From an uncultured Methylocystaceae bacterium (GTDB lineage Bacteria; Pseudomonadota; Alphaproteobacteria; Rhizobiales; Beijerinckiaceae): a DNA stretch of 64,000 nt. How positions within the stretch are numbered: position 1 is the first letter of the stretch; the number at the start of each line of letters is the position of its first letter. The notes under the pieces were generated by a model. That model searched no databases, was not told the origin of the DNA, and saw only the letters and a program-made list of their open reading frames with translations. Of the stretch, positions 37,710 to 46,913 are shown one piece after another. The stretch spans positions 1-64,000 of the forward strand of contig CALMZV010000026.1 of the NCBI GenBank assembly GCA_937870755.1, written 5' to 3'. Both the position numbers and the translations under genes were made by a program.

Positions 37710-38525
37710 TCAGCGCGCGAGATCGCGGCCGGTTTCCTCATCGTCCTTCAGGCGAGAGGCGGCGCGCGCGCGCATGCGCTGGCCGGTTTCGCGCAGCGCG
37801 TCGACGAAAGAGCAGAGCGGCGCCGCCAGGCGCCCGAGGTCCTCGGCGCGCGCGATCGCCGTCTGGCCGCGCGCAAGACCGCGGTCGAGTTCGGCCATGG
37901 TGGCGGGATAACCCTCTTCCTCGTCCTTCAGCCAGACGGAAAAAACGCGCATCCAGAGCACGACCAGTCCTTGCAGCTTGAACGGGGCGAGCGGTCCCTC
38001 GTTGCGCACGCCGGCCGCCTCCATCATGAAGCGCATGGAATTGATCGCAAGCGAGTTGAAGGCGGCGGCGGCCAGCGGATCGCGCCGAGCCCAGTCGGCG
38101 ACGGACCGCATGGCGTCGCGGTAGGGGGCGAGCGCGTCGATGCGGCGCATCAGCACGTCGAACAGCCGCTCCTTGTCGCTCTCGTCCAGCAATTCGTCGC
38201 TCGCGCCGTCCAGCACCACGCGGTCGATGCGGCGCGAGAAGGCGCCCAGCACGGCGCCCTTGGAGGGGAACAGATCGCGGAAGTCGGCAAGCGAAACGCC
38301 GGCTCGGGCGGCGATATCGCCGATCGTGAGTTCGGCGAACGGGCGTTCGGCGGCAAGCTCCAGCATCGCGTCGACGATCCGGCCGCGCGCGTTCGCCGGC
38401 GGCGGACGATCCCCCGACCGGTCGGAGCGCGATAGAGCCGACGACTTATCGGCCGACGACTTATCGGGCGACGACTTATCAGGCGGCGACTTATCAGGCG
38501 ACTTGGGCTTTGCTGCGCGGATCAT
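37710..38525 (-). CDS. TetR family regulator with a repetitive N-terminal extension
   Basis: The protein has 271 residues. A TetR helix-turn-helix (IGDIAARAGVSLADFRDLFPSKGAVLGAF) starts near residue 70. Before it lies a hydrophilic tail with 5-residue repeats (PDKSP, PDKSS, ADKSS), encoded by a 15-bp minisatellite (38441-38500). The ligand and target are unknown. The gene is convergent with the kinase gene (30 bases apart) and upstream of nothing obvious on its own strand. Confidence 0.82.
   Translation of the reverse strand: MIRAAKPKSPDKSPPDKSSPDKSSADKSSALSRSDRSGDRPPPANARGRIVDAMLELAAERPFAELTIGDIAARAGVSLADFRDLFPSKGAVLGAFSRRIDRVVLDGASDELLDESDKERLFDVLMRRIDALAPYRDAMRSVADWARRDPLAAAAFNSLAINSMRFMMEAAGVRNEGPLAPFKLQGLVVLWMRVFSVWLKDEEEGYPATMAELDRGLARGQTAIARAEDLGRLAAPLCSFVDALRETGQRMRARAASRLKDDEETGRDLAR
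38441..38500. repeat. 15-bp minisatellite in the TetR gene
   Basis: Four consecutive copies of a 15-base unit, (A/G)CGACTTATC(G/A)G(C/G)CG, run from 38441 to 38500. Because the unit is a multiple of three, copy-number change would lengthen or shorten the protein tail by 5 residues without a frameshift. Confidence 0.9.
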
Positions 38526-38636
38526 GTCCAGAACCTCGTCTTCAGCGCCCTATGTAAGGGGGCGCGCACGGCCGGCCAATGGGCGGACAGCCCAAATTGC
38601 GGGCGTATTTGCCAAAAGTTGAACGCCAACCGCCAA

Positions 38637-39458
38637 TCAGCCGGCCAGTTCCCGCCCGCGGCGGGCGGCGGCGGCGATGGCGCGCGTCATCAGCGGTTGC
38701 AACCCGTCGTCCGCCATCAGGACGGCGAGCGCGGCGGCGGTGGTGCCGCCCGGCGAGGTGACGTTGGCGCGCAGGTGGGCGGGGCTCGTCTGCGGCGACT
38801 GGCGCATCAACTCGCCCGCCCCTTCGACGGTGGCGCGCGCGAGCGCCATCGCCACCCCCGGCGGCAGGCCGGCGGCCCGGCCGGCCTCGGCCATGCATTC
38901 GGCGAGCAGGAACACATAGGCCGGGCCGGAACCCGAGACCGCCGTCACGGCGTCGATCAGGCTCTCGTCGTCCAGCCACACGACGCCGCCGACGGCCGAC
39001 AGCAGCGCCTCGGCCAGCGCATGCTGGCGCGCCTCCACCCCGGGGCTGGCGAAGGCGCCCGTCACGCCGCGGCCGATGGCGGCGGGCGTGTTGGGCATGG
39101 CGCGCACGATGGCGCGGGCGTGGGGCGCGCGGGCGGCCAGATCGGCGACGCTCTTGCCGGCGAGAATGGAAATCGTGAGCGTGCGCGGGCCCGCGAGCGC
39201 CGCGATGCGCGGCGCCGCCTCGTCCAGCGACTGCGGCTTGATGGCGAGAACGAGCGCGTCCGGCGGCTCGATCGTGGCGTCCGGCGGGTTGAGCCGCACG
39301 CCGTTATCCGCGCACCAGGCCGCCACCTCGCGCGCGGGGACAGGGTCGAGCAGGGTGGTATGGGCGCCCGCCAGATCGCGCGCGCGCCAGCCCTGCGCCA
39401 GCGCAAATCCCATCTTGCCCGCGCCGAGGAGGACGATGGAGGGCGTATCGGTTCTCAT
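38637..39458 (-). CDS. proC: Pyrroline-5-carboxylate reductase
   Basis: ProC (273 residues) reduces pyrroline-5-carboxylate to proline with NADPH. The N-terminal Rossmann motif is LLGAGKMGFALAQGW, MPNTPAAIGRGVTG follows in the middle, and the C-terminal signature includes DAVTAVSGSGPAYVFLLAEC and VTSPGGTTAAAL. It is 31 bases downstream of the YbjN gene and probably cotranscribed with it. Confidence 0.96.
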   Translation of the reverse strand: MRTDTPSIVLLGAGKMGFALAQGWRARDLAGAHTTLLDPVPAREVAAWCADNGVRLNPPDATIEPPDALVLAIKPQSLDEAAPRIAALAGPRTLTISILAGKSVADLAARAPHARAIVRAMPNTPAAIGRGVTGAFASPGVEARQHALAEALLSAVGGVVWLDDESLIDAVTAVSGSGPAYVFLLAECMAEAGRAAGLPPGVAMALARATVEGAGELMRQSPQTSPAHLRANVTSPGGTTAAALAVLMADDGLQPLMTRAIAAAARRGRELAG

Positions 39459-39489
39459 GGGTCTGCCTCTGGGTCTGCCTCGCGCCGGC

Positions 39490-39993
39490 CTATGCTTCGC
39501 CCTGCGTCTCGAGCAGGGTCGTCTCCAGCGCCTCGCGCGCGCTCTTCCCCGCCCAGACGACGAACTGGAAAGCCTGATAGTAGCGCTCGCAGGCCGCGAT
39601 GGCGTTGGCGAAAACGGACTCGCATTGCGCGGCGGTCGGCTGCGCGCCGCCGGTCAGCAGCAGCGCATGGCGGAACATCACCACGCCTTCGGACGGCCAC
39701 AGGTCGAAATGGCCGAGCCAGAGCTGTTCGTTGGCGATGGCGATCAGTTCCAGCACGTCCATGCGCCGGCGCTGCGGCGCCTTCAGATCGAACGCGCAGC
39801 CGACGTGCAACGCCTCCATGTCCGGCAGCCAGGTGAAGGCGATGTGGTAGTCGGCCCAGCTTCCGGCGACGGAGATGGAGATTTCGTCGTCGTCCTGCCG
39901 CTCGAACGCCCAGTGCTTGCCGCTCGCGAAACGTTCGACGATATCGACCGGGTGTTCGCGCCGTCGTCCGCTGAAACTGGAAATCTGCATCAT
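39490..39993 (-). CDS. YbjN domain-containing protein
   Basis: The 167-residue protein matches the YbjN family, which has a secretion-chaperone-like fold (segments such as YHIAFTWLPDMEALHVGCAFDL and NEQLWLGHFDLWPSEGVVMFRHALLL). E. coli YbjN affects stress responses and motility but the mechanism is unknown. Two adjacent ATGs (39993 and 39990) could serve as start; upstream open frame lacks a clear ribosome-binding site. It is upstream of proC in the same operon. Confidence 0.85.
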   Translation of the reverse strand: MMQISSFSGRRREHPVDIVERFASGKHWAFERQDDDEISISVAGSWADYHIAFTWLPDMEALHVGCAFDLKAPQRRRMDVLELIAIANEQLWLGHFDLWPSEGVVMFRHALLLTGGAQPTAAQCESVFANAIAACERYYQAFQFVVWAGKSAREALETTLLETQGEA

Positions 39994-40257
39994 CTCGCCC
40001 GGAAAGAGACTGGGAAACGCCGAAACGCGTGGCTGCGGGGAATCCCGTAACGCCGCGACGGAAACGCCCGTCACGTTCCGAAATCCGAACGGATCGATCT
40101 CGAAATCAGCCCGCAGCCCACCGCACGCCCGCGCGCCCGAGGTCGGGGAGCGGAATGGCGCGTGGCGCTATCTGCCCGCGCAAGCTCGAAGATTCGGGCG
40201 CGCGGGTCCAGAGCGGGCGCAAACTCTGTCCACAGAATCGCGGTTCACCGCCGGCGG

Positions 40258-40551
40258 TCAGATCTCGGCGTTCCAGCCCGCGCCGGGCGCGTCCGCCGGG
40301 CGTCCGGCGAGTCTGGCCTCCAGCTCGGCGATCCGTTTTTCCAGCCGCTCGTTCTCGCTGCGCGCGTTCGCGGCCATGTCCCGCACCGCCTCGAATTCCT
40401 CGCGCGTGACGACGTCCATGTGCGAGAGAATGCGTTCGAGCTGCGTGCGCATCAGCGTCTCGGCCTCGCGCCGCACGCCGCCGGCGAGGCCGGCCGCGTC
40501 GTTGAACAGGCGGGCGAGATCGTCGGCGATGCGCGAGCGGGATTCGGTCAT
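40258..40551 (-). CDS. ubiK: Ubiquinone biosynthesis accessory factor UbiK
   Basis: This 97-residue protein of the UbiK (BMFP, DUF526) family has an N-terminal amphipathic helix and a C-terminal coiled coil (SENERLEKRIAELEARLA). UbiK trimers help the soluble ubiquinone-synthesis complex work near membranes. GGAG precedes the ATG at 40551. It is divergent from lgt. Ubiquinone feeds the bc1 complex encoded at 30 kb. Confidence 0.88.
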   Translation of the reverse strand: MTESRSRIADDLARLFNDAAGLAGGVRREAETLMRTQLERILSHMDVVTREEFEAVRDMAANARSENERLEKRIAELEARLAGRPADAPGAGWNAEI

Positions 40552-40642
40552 GGCAAAACTCCTGTTGGATTTCTGTATCACGTAGTGACGGCTTTCGTCG
40601 CGCGCCACGCCGGCGACAAAGTGCTAGCGTCAACCCAAAGCC

Positions 40643-41461
40643 ATGCCGATTCTCGTCCTTCCCTTTCCGGCGATCGATCCGGTCTTCTTCTCCATCGGTC
40701 CGCTGCCGATCCGCTGGTATGCGCTCGCCTATATCCTCGGGCTGATCCTGGGCTGGCTCTATGCGCGCCGCCTGGCCGCCCGCGCCGATCTGTGGGGCGC
40801 CCGCGCGCGCCCGAGCGTGGAAAGTCTCGACGACCTGCTGGTCTACGCCACATTCGGCACGATCATCGGCGGGCGGCTGTTCAACGTGCTGTTCTACGGT
40901 CTCGACTATTATCTCGCCCATCCCGGCGAGATCCTCGCGGTATGGAACGGCGGCATGGCGTTCCACGGCGGGCTGATCGGCGTGGCGGCGGGCCTGTGGA
41001 TATTCGCGCGGCGCAACGGCTACCCGGTCCTGTCGGTCGCCGACATCTGCAGCGCGGCGGCGCCCATCGGCATTTTCTTCGGGCGGCTCGCCAATTTCAT
41101 CAAACCGGAAATGTGGGGCCGGCCGAGCGACGTTCCGTGGGCGATGGTCTTTCCCGGCGCGGGCGAGGCGCCGCGCCATCCCAGCCAGCTCTACGAAGCG
41201 GGGCTGGAGGGCCTGCTGCTGTTCGTGGTTCTCGCCATCCTCATCGCGCGCGGCGGGTTGAAACGCGCGGGGCTGGTTTCGGGCGTGTTCGGCGCCGGCT
41301 ACGCGCTCGCGCGCATCTTCAGCGAAGTCTTCCGCGAGCCCGACCCGCAGCTCGAGGCCCTCGGCGCGGGACTGACGATGGGCATGGTCCTGTCGGTTCC
41401 CATGCTGATCGCGGGGCTATGGCTGATCGCGCGCGCGCGAGGGGAGGCTCGGCCGGCATGA
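40643..41461 (+). CDS. lgt: Prolipoprotein diacylglyceryl transferase
   Basis: Lgt (272 residues) attaches diacylglycerol from phosphatidylglycerol to the lipobox cysteine of prolipoproteins. It is polytopic, with the signature GRLANFIKPEMWGRPSDVPWAMVFP, and an essential HGGL segment (AFHGGLIG). PgsA, encoded at 7.3 kb, supplies its lipid donor. It overlaps the next gene by ATGA, starting a three-gene operon. Confidence 0.95.
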   Translation: MPILVLPFPAIDPVFFSIGPLPIRWYALAYILGLILGWLYARRLAARADLWGARARPSVESLDDLLVYATFGTIIGGRLFNVLFYGLDYYLAHPGEILAVWNGGMAFHGGLIGVAAGLWIFARRNGYPVLSVADICSAAAPIGIFFGRLANFIKPEMWGRPSDVPWAMVFPGAGEAPRHPSQLYEAGLEGLLLFVVLAILIARGGLKRAGLVSGVFGAGYALARIFSEVFREPDPQLEALGAGLTMGMVLSVPMLIAGLWLIARARGEARPA

Positions 41462-42540
41462 ACGGTCTTGCGCGCGACATCGCCGAACAGATCGCGCACG
41501 ACGGGCCGATATCCGTCGAACGCTACATGCAATTGTGTCTGGCCCATCCCACGCTCGGCTATTATCCGACGCGCGATCCGCTCGGCGCGGCCGGCGATTT
41601 CGTCACCTCGCCGGAGATCAGCCAGATGTTCGGCGAACTGATCGGCCTGTGGACGGTCGCATGCGCGCGCGCGAGCGGCGCCGCGCGGCTGGTGGAACTT
41701 GGGCCGGGGCGCGGCACGCTGATGGCCGACGCCTTGCGTGCGGCGCGCGTGGCGAAGGACTTTTTCGCCGCGGTCGAGATCGATCTCGTCGAAACCTCGC
41801 CCGCGCTGATCGAACGCCAGCGCGCGACGCTCGCGGCGAGCGGCCGGCCCGTGGTCTGGCGCGCGCGGGTGGAGGAGGTTCCGCACGCGCCCGCGATCTT
41901 CATCGCCAACGAGTTTTTCGACGCGCTGCCGGTGCGCCAATACGTGAAAGCCGGCGGCGCCTGGCGCGAGCGCCTGGTGGGGCTCGACGCGCGCGGGCGC
42001 CTGACGTTCGGCGCGGCGATCGAAAGCGAGCCGGCGATCGCGTTCGAGGCGCAAGAGGGCGCGGTGCTCGAGGTCGGCGCGCAGGCGCAGCGGATCATGG
42101 TGGAGATCGCGGCGCGGATCGTGCGGCACGGCGGCGCCGCGCTCATCATCGACTACGGCCATGCGCGCACGCAGGCGGGAGACACGTTGCAGGCCATGCG
42201 TGCGCATGCGTTCGTCGATCCGCTGGCGCGGCCGGGCGAGGCGGACCTGACGACGCATGTCGACTTCGGCGCGCTGGCGCGCGCGGCGCGCGCCACGGGC
42301 GCGGCGACGCACGGACCGATCGCGCAGGGCGCGTTCCTGAAACGGCTCGGCGTGGATCAGCGCGCCGCCACGCTCATGCGCGGGGCGACCGAGGCGCAGG
42401 CCCGCGACATCGAAAGCGCGCGCGAGCGGCTGACATCGGCGCGCGCGCCCACCGACATGGGCGCGCTGTTCAAATGTCTTGCGGTCACGCGGGCCGGCGC
42501 GCCGGTTCCGCCGGGTTTCGAGGAAGGAGATCGCGTTTGA
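41458..42540 (+). CDS. SAM-dependent methyltransferase, MidA/NDUFAF7 family
   Basis: The 360-residue protein matches DUF185/MidA: VERYMQLCLAHPTLGYYPTRDPLGAAGDFVTSPEIS at the N terminus and the SAM site LVELGPGRGTLMAD. In mitochondria the homologue NDUFAF7 methylates an arginine of a complex I subunit. The bacterial substrate is not known. It overlaps lgt and pgeF by 4 bases each, so the three are cotranscribed and translationally coupled. Confidence 0.92.
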   Translation: MNGLARDIAEQIAHDGPISVERYMQLCLAHPTLGYYPTRDPLGAAGDFVTSPEISQMFGELIGLWTVACARASGAARLVELGPGRGTLMADALRAARVAKDFFAAVEIDLVETSPALIERQRATLAASGRPVVWRARVEEVPHAPAIFIANEFFDALPVRQYVKAGGAWRERLVGLDARGRLTFGAAIESEPAIAFEAQEGAVLEVGAQAQRIMVEIAARIVRHGGAALIIDYGHARTQAGDTLQAMRAHAFVDPLARPGEADLTTHVDFGALARAARATGAATHGPIAQGAFLKRLGVDQRAATLMRGATEAQARDIESARERLTSARAPTDMGALFKCLAVTRAGAPVPPGFEEGDRV

Positions 42541-43289
42541 GCCTGCCGCATCTCACGGCCAGAACGATCGGCGCGCGCCACGCCTTCTTCACACGCGCGG
42601 GCGGGGCGAGCCAGGGCGTCTACGCCTCGCTCAACGGCGGCGTCGGCTCGAACGACGCGCGCGAAAGCGTGCTGGAAAACCGGCGCCGCATGGCGCAGAC
42701 GCTCGGCGTCGCGCAAACGCATCTCGTCGTTCCATTCCAGATTCATTCGCCCGACTGCCTGATCGTCGAGGCGCCGTTCGTCGAACGGCCGCGCTGCGAC
42801 GGTCTGGCGACCGCGACGAGGGGGCTCGCGCTCGGCGTCACGGGCGCCGATTGCGGCATGATTCTGTTTGCGGCGCCGGGCGTGGTCGGCGCCGCGCATG
42901 CCGGGTGGAAAGGCGCGCTGACCGGCGTGATCGAGGCCACCGTCCGCGCCATGGAGCGGCTCGGCGCGCGGCGCGACGCCATCCAGGTCGCGCTCGGTCC
43001 GACGATCGGCGCGCGCAGCTACGAAGTCGGAGGCGAGTTTCGCGCGCAGTTTCTTCGCGACGACGCGCGGCATGCGCGGTTCTTCGCGCCGTCCGCGCGC
43101 GCGGGCCATTTCATGTTCGATCTGCCGAGTTTCATTGGGCTGCGGGTGGAGCGCGCCGGCGTCGCGGGGTTCGAAAATCTCGGCCTCGACACCTATGCGG
43201 ACGCGGACCGGTTCTTTTCCTACCGCCGCGCCACGCATCGCATGGAGCCGGATTACGGGCGGCTCGTGTCGGCGATTGTGCTGGAATAA
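42537..43289 (+). CDS. pgeF: Peptidoglycan editing factor PgeF (laccase domain)
   Basis: PgeF (YfiH; 250 residues) removes wrongly built muropeptide precursors carrying L-Ser in place of L-Ala. The zinc ligands of the family are visible: His in FQIHSPD, Cys in TGADCGMIL and His in AAHAGWKG. A TTG start overlaps the preceding stop codon (TTGA) and is supported by GGAAGGAGA upstream. It ends the lgt operon. Confidence 0.9.
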   Translation: MSLPHLTARTIGARHAFFTRAGGASQGVYASLNGGVGSNDARESVLENRRRMAQTLGVAQTHLVVPFQIHSPDCLIVEAPFVERPRCDGLATATRGLALGVTGADCGMILFAAPGVVGAAHAGWKGALTGVIEATVRAMERLGARRDAIQVALGPTIGARSYEVGGEFRAQFLRDDARHARFFAPSARAGHFMFDLPSFIGLRVERAGVAGFENLGLDTYADADRFFSYRRATHRMEPDYGRLVSAIVLE

Positions 43290-43389
43290 GTCCGTCCCCT
43301 TGACGGGATCGGGGCGCGGCACAATGTCTTTTTCCAGCATGCATCGTCATTTCTGGCTTGCATCGCGTGGCGCCGCAGCGGAGGACCAG

Positions 43390-44412
43390 ATGGCCGGACT
43401 GATCGCGCCGCTCGCCGTTCCCCAGCCGCTCGATGTCGCCTTCCGCCGCGACGACGTCTACGTCATCGTCATGCTCGACCATCCCGATTACGCGCTGATC
43501 GAGGCGTCGATGCGCAAGACGAAAGACGGCGAACTCCTGCGCGCCATCGTCACGCAGCGCGATCATCGGCAGATCGATCACGTCAACAGCGAGGCGCTCG
43601 CGCAATCGCTGCGGCTGAAGGGACGCGAGGTCGCCGTCGCGCCGATGCAGTTCGAGACGACGGAGGAATTCGGCGCGCCGCATGTGCGCGCGGCGTTCCG
43701 CTCGTGGCGCGGGGAGGACGTGGTGGTGGATTGCGCGGGCTTCGCGCAACCTTCGGCCGGCCACGGCGGACTGGTCGATCCCGGCGTCTACATGGCCGAA
43801 CGCGGGCTGCCGCTGATGTGGCGCGATCGCAGCACGGTGGCGCGCGCGGGCGCCGGCGTGACGATCAACGGCGAGCATTTTCCCGCCCCCGTGCGCTCGC
43901 AATTCCTGCTCGGGGCGACGGGTTACCAGGCGGTGCTGACGTTCGGCCACGCGGCGGCGATCCTGCGCGGCGGCAAACGCCAATGGCGGCTGATCGCGCG
44001 GCCGGAGCGTTTCGCGCCGGGCGAAACGTGGGATTTCGTCGGTGCGCGCGACCGGCGCGTCTATCGCATTCTGTCGCGCGCCGGCGATCGACTCACGTTC
44101 CAGGCCGAGGGCGCGTTCGTCGAAACCGTGGTCGGCGACATCGCGGGCGAAAATTTCGAGATCGCGTCCATCCGGCTCGGGGCGGCGCCCGGCGAGCGCG
44201 GCGGCTGCGTGCTCGAATTCGAGAACGGCAAGTTCCATTGCGCGATGGACGGCGCCGAACACATCGTCGAGGGCGTCTACGAATCGAGCCCGCTGCGCCA
44301 GCGGCTCATGCCGCAGCATCCGCACTGGGCCGAGGCACGCGCGCTGGACACCACGCTGACGATCGAGGGCGAGATCGTCACGCTCGTCACGCGCGTCGGC
44401 GCCTTCGCCTGA
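43390..44412 (+). CDS. Conserved-looking protein of unknown function
   Basis: The protein has 340 residues, no signal peptide and no membrane helix. It seems largely beta-stranded, with repeated motifs such as VTINGEHFPAPVRSQFLLGATGYQAVLTFGH and DFVGARDRRVYRILSRAGDRL. There is a phage-tail-like or Hint-like flavour, but I do not recognise a family. The ATG at 43390 with CGGAGGA upstream is chosen; an ATG at 43324 is possible. It may follow pgeF in the operon after 100 bases. Its stop abuts that of the convergent methyltransferase (TGATCA). Confidence 0.7.
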   Translation: MAGLIAPLAVPQPLDVAFRRDDVYVIVMLDHPDYALIEASMRKTKDGELLRAIVTQRDHRQIDHVNSEALAQSLRLKGREVAVAPMQFETTEEFGAPHVRAAFRSWRGEDVVVDCAGFAQPSAGHGGLVDPGVYMAERGLPLMWRDRSTVARAGAGVTINGEHFPAPVRSQFLLGATGYQAVLTFGHAAAILRGGKRQWRLIARPERFAPGETWDFVGARDRRVYRILSRAGDRLTFQAEGAFVETVVGDIAGENFEIASIRLGAAPGERGGCVLEFENGKFHCAMDGAEHIVEGVYESSPLRQRLMPQHPHWAEARALDTTLTIEGEIVTLVTRVGAFA

Positions 44413-45105
44413 TCAGGCCGGCCTGGTCGCCACGAAGGTCATGCGTTTCTGGTTGTGCCCGATGTTTTCGGCCGCGCGTTCGGGCGCAAAGCGATGGTCG
44501 CGCAACAGGCCGAGCATTTCCTTCTCGTCATATGTCGTCAGGCCGAACTCGTTGCGCAGCGTGCGGTAGCTGGAAAAGAACGTGCGCACGAGACCCGCGA
44601 GCGCGGCGCCGAGAAAACCGCCGCGCCAGCCGAACTCCAGAAGCGCGCGCGCGTCTTCGAGCGGCGAAAGATCTTTCGGCACCACGTCGCCGAGCACGAG
44701 CCTTCCGCCGGGGGCGAGTTTGTCGTGGAAGTTTTCGAGCCAGCGTTCGAATTCCGCCTCGCCGACATATTGCAGCACCGAGACGACGACGATCATGTCG
44801 AGGCTCGCAGGCGCGAGCGCCTCGAAGCCCGCCTCGTCGAGAACGACGACGCCGGGCGCATCGGCGAAACGTTGTTCGAGCTTGAAACGCACGAGTCTGG
44901 ACGTGTCGAACAGATACAATTTCGCGCAGCGCTGCGCCACATGCGCGGCGGAGGAGGCCTCGCCGCAGCCGTAGTCGAGCACGCGCGCGTGTTCGCCGGG
45001 AATGTGGCGCGCGACCGCTTTGGCGATCAGCTCGTCGTGCAGCAGACGGTGGCGCGCGTTGACGTAGATGGAATGGTCGCCCTCGAAGAAATCGCGCCAG
45101 CTCAT
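44413..45105 (-). CDS. Class I SAM-dependent methyltransferase
   Basis: The 230-residue protein has a Rossmann SAM-binding motif (RVLDYGCGEASSAAHVA), the motif II-like region (LDMIVVVSVLQYV) and GGRLVLGDVVPKD. The methyl acceptor is unknown. It is 4 bases downstream of carA on the same strand and therefore probably cotranscribed with it, though no functional link is evident. Confidence 0.85.
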   Translation of the reverse strand: MSWRDFFEGDHSIYVNARHRLLHDELIAKAVARHIPGEHARVLDYGCGEASSAAHVAQRCAKLYLFDTSRLVRFKLEQRFADAPGVVVLDEAGFEALAPASLDMIVVVSVLQYVGEAEFERWLENFHDKLAPGGRLVLGDVVPKDLSPLEDARALLEFGWRGGFLGAALAGLVRTFFSSYRTLRNEFGLTTYDEKEMLGLLRDHRFAPERAAENIGHNQKRMTFVATRPA

Positions 45106-45109
45106 CTGA

Positions 45110-46309
45110 TCAGCGCTCGCGCTTGGCGCTGTCCATCAGTTCGACGAAACGCTTGAACAGATAATGCGAATCCTGCGGGCCGGGCGAGGCTTCCGGATGG
45201 TGCTGCACGGAAAAGGCCGGGCGGTCGGAAAGCGCTATGCCGCAGTTCGATCCGTCGAACAGCGAGCGGTGCGTCTCCTGCGCGTTCGGCGGCAGGCTTT
45301 GCGCGTCCACCGCAAAGCCGTGGTTCATGGAGACGATCTCAACCTTGCCGGTGGTGTAATCCATCACCGGATGGTTCGCGCCATGGTGGCCCTGATGCAT
45401 CTTGCGCGTCTTCGCGCCGATGGCGAGCGCCATCATCTGGTGGCCCAGGCAGATGCCGAAGGTCGGCACCTTCTTCTCCAGGAGCGCGCGGATGACGGGG
45501 GTGGAATATTCGCCGGTCGCCGCCGGATCGCCGGGGCCGTTGGAGAGGAACACGCCGTCGGGCTTCAAGGCGAGAATGTCCTCGGCGCTGGCGGTCGGCG
45601 GCACGACCGTCACTTCGCAGCCTTCGTCGGCCAGCAGGCGCAGGATGTTGCGCTTGACGCCGTAGTCGATGGCCACCACGCGGCGTCTGGCCTCGCCGCG
45701 CCGGCCGTAGCCCTTGCCGAGCCGCCAGCTCGTCTCGTCCCAGTCGTAGCGCTGCGTGGCGGCCACGCCGGGCACGAGATCCAGCCCGTCCATCGAGGGA
45801 ATGGCGGCGGCCTTCTCCTTCAGCGCGGCGATGTCGAACCGGCCGTCGGGATTGTGCGCGAGAATGGCGTTCGGCATGCCTTTCTCGCGGATGCGCGCGG
45901 TGAGCGCGCGCGTGTCGAGACCGCTCATGCCGACGATGCCGCGCGCCTTCAGCCACTCGCCGAAGTGGCGGGTGGCGCGGAAGTTGGAGGGGGCGCCCAC
46001 CGGCGCCTGCACGATCGCGCCGCGCACGCCGGCGGAGGCCGCCATGTTCACGGTCTCGATGTCTTCCTCGTTCGTGCCGACATTGCCGATGTGCGGGAAG
46101 GTGAAGGTGACGATCTGCCCGGAATAGGACGGGTCGGTGAGAATCTCCTGGTAGCCCGTCATCGCGGTGTTGAAGCACACTTCGCCCGGCGCCTCGCCGA
46201 CGGCGCCCAGGCCAAAGCCCTCCAGGATCGTTCCGTCGGCCAGCACCAGAAGCGCGGTCGGCCGGACGGGCGCCCAACCTTGCGGGGTTTCGGCTTGATC
46301 GTTCTGCAT
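45110..46309 (-). CDS. carA: Carbamoyl-phosphate synthase small subunit
   Basis: CarA (399 residues) is the glutaminase that supplies ammonia to CarB. The C-terminal class I amidotransferase domain shows the nucleophile Cys in FGICLGHQMMALAIG, plus the His/Glu pair in QHHPEASPGP. The N-terminal domain begins TALLVLADGTILEGFGLG. carB is at 22-25 kb. It is divergent from yqeY with a 154-base intergenic region. Confidence 0.96.
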   Translation of the reverse strand: MQNDQAETPQGWAPVRPTALLVLADGTILEGFGLGAVGEAPGEVCFNTAMTGYQEILTDPSYSGQIVTFTFPHIGNVGTNEEDIETVNMAASAGVRGAIVQAPVGAPSNFRATRHFGEWLKARGIVGMSGLDTRALTARIREKGMPNAILAHNPDGRFDIAALKEKAAAIPSMDGLDLVPGVAATQRYDWDETSWRLGKGYGRRGEARRRVVAIDYGVKRNILRLLADEGCEVTVVPPTASAEDILALKPDGVFLSNGPGDPAATGEYSTPVIRALLEKKVPTFGICLGHQMMALAIGAKTRKMHQGHHGANHPVMDYTTGKVEIVSMNHGFAVDAQSLPPNAQETHRSLFDGSNCGIALSDRPAFSVQHHPEASPGPQDSHYLFKRFVELMDSAKRER

Positions 46310-46463
46310 GGGCGCTCTACACGAGGCTCCGCGCCGAAGGGCCGGCGAGCGGAAGCTGCCGGCTGCGGGGCGGACGGAGGGTCTGAATTTCGGCGCGGAA
46401 GCTAGGGGAGGGGCCTTGCAAGGTCAACCCCGCAACGAGGCTTTCCAAGCCCGGAGGAACATC

Positions 46464-46913
46464 ATGCGCGCGCGTTTCACCAACGATCTGAAAGAGGCGA
46501 TGAAAGCCGGCCAAAAGCGCCGCGTGGACACCATCCGCCTCATCAACGCCGCGCTCAAGGATCGCGACATAGAGGCGCGGGGCCAGGGCAAGACCGTCTC
46601 GGACGAGGACATTCTCGCGCTGCTGCAGAAAATGGTGAAAAGCCGGCAGGAGTCGGCGGACATCTACGACAGGGGCGGCCGGCCGGAACTGGCGGCGAGC
46701 GAGCGCGAGGAAATCGCGATCATTTCCAGCTATCTGCCCAAGCAGATGGACGAGGTGGCGGTGGCCGACGCGATCAAGGCGGCGATCGCGGAAACGGGGG
46801 CCGCCTCGGTCAAGGACATGGGCAAGGTGATCGGCGCGCTGAAGGCGAAATACACCGGCCAGATGGATTTCGCCAAAGCGAGCGCGGCGGTGAAAGCCGC
46901 GCTTGGCGGCTGA
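46464..46913 (+). CDS. yqeY: GatB/YqeY domain-containing protein
   Basis: The 149-residue protein is a stand-alone YqeY domain, related to the tail of the amidotransferase subunit GatB, all-helical and possibly tRNA-binding. It has segments LKEAMKAGQKRRVDTIRLI, SREEIAIISSYLPKQM-like and GALKAKYTGQMDFAKAS. GGAGGAACATC precedes the ATG. Its last 12 codons and stop are duplicated just downstream (46938-46993). Confidence 0.9.
   Translation: MRARFTNDLKEAMKAGQKRRVDTIRLINAALKDRDIEARGQGKTVSDEDILALLQKMVKSRQESADIYDRGGRPELAASEREEIAIISSYLPKQMDEVAVADAIKAAIAETGAASVKDMGKVIGALKAKYTGQMDFAKASAAVKAALGG

Noticed and set aside
38441-38500. Short tandem repeats considered as a CRISPR array
   Set aside because: The 15-bp units have no spacers and are coding.
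39994-40257. The gap between the YbjN and ubiK genes considered for an RNA gene
   Set aside because: No clear hairpin with T-run or cloverleaf; only a short TCTGTCCACAGA palindrome is visible.
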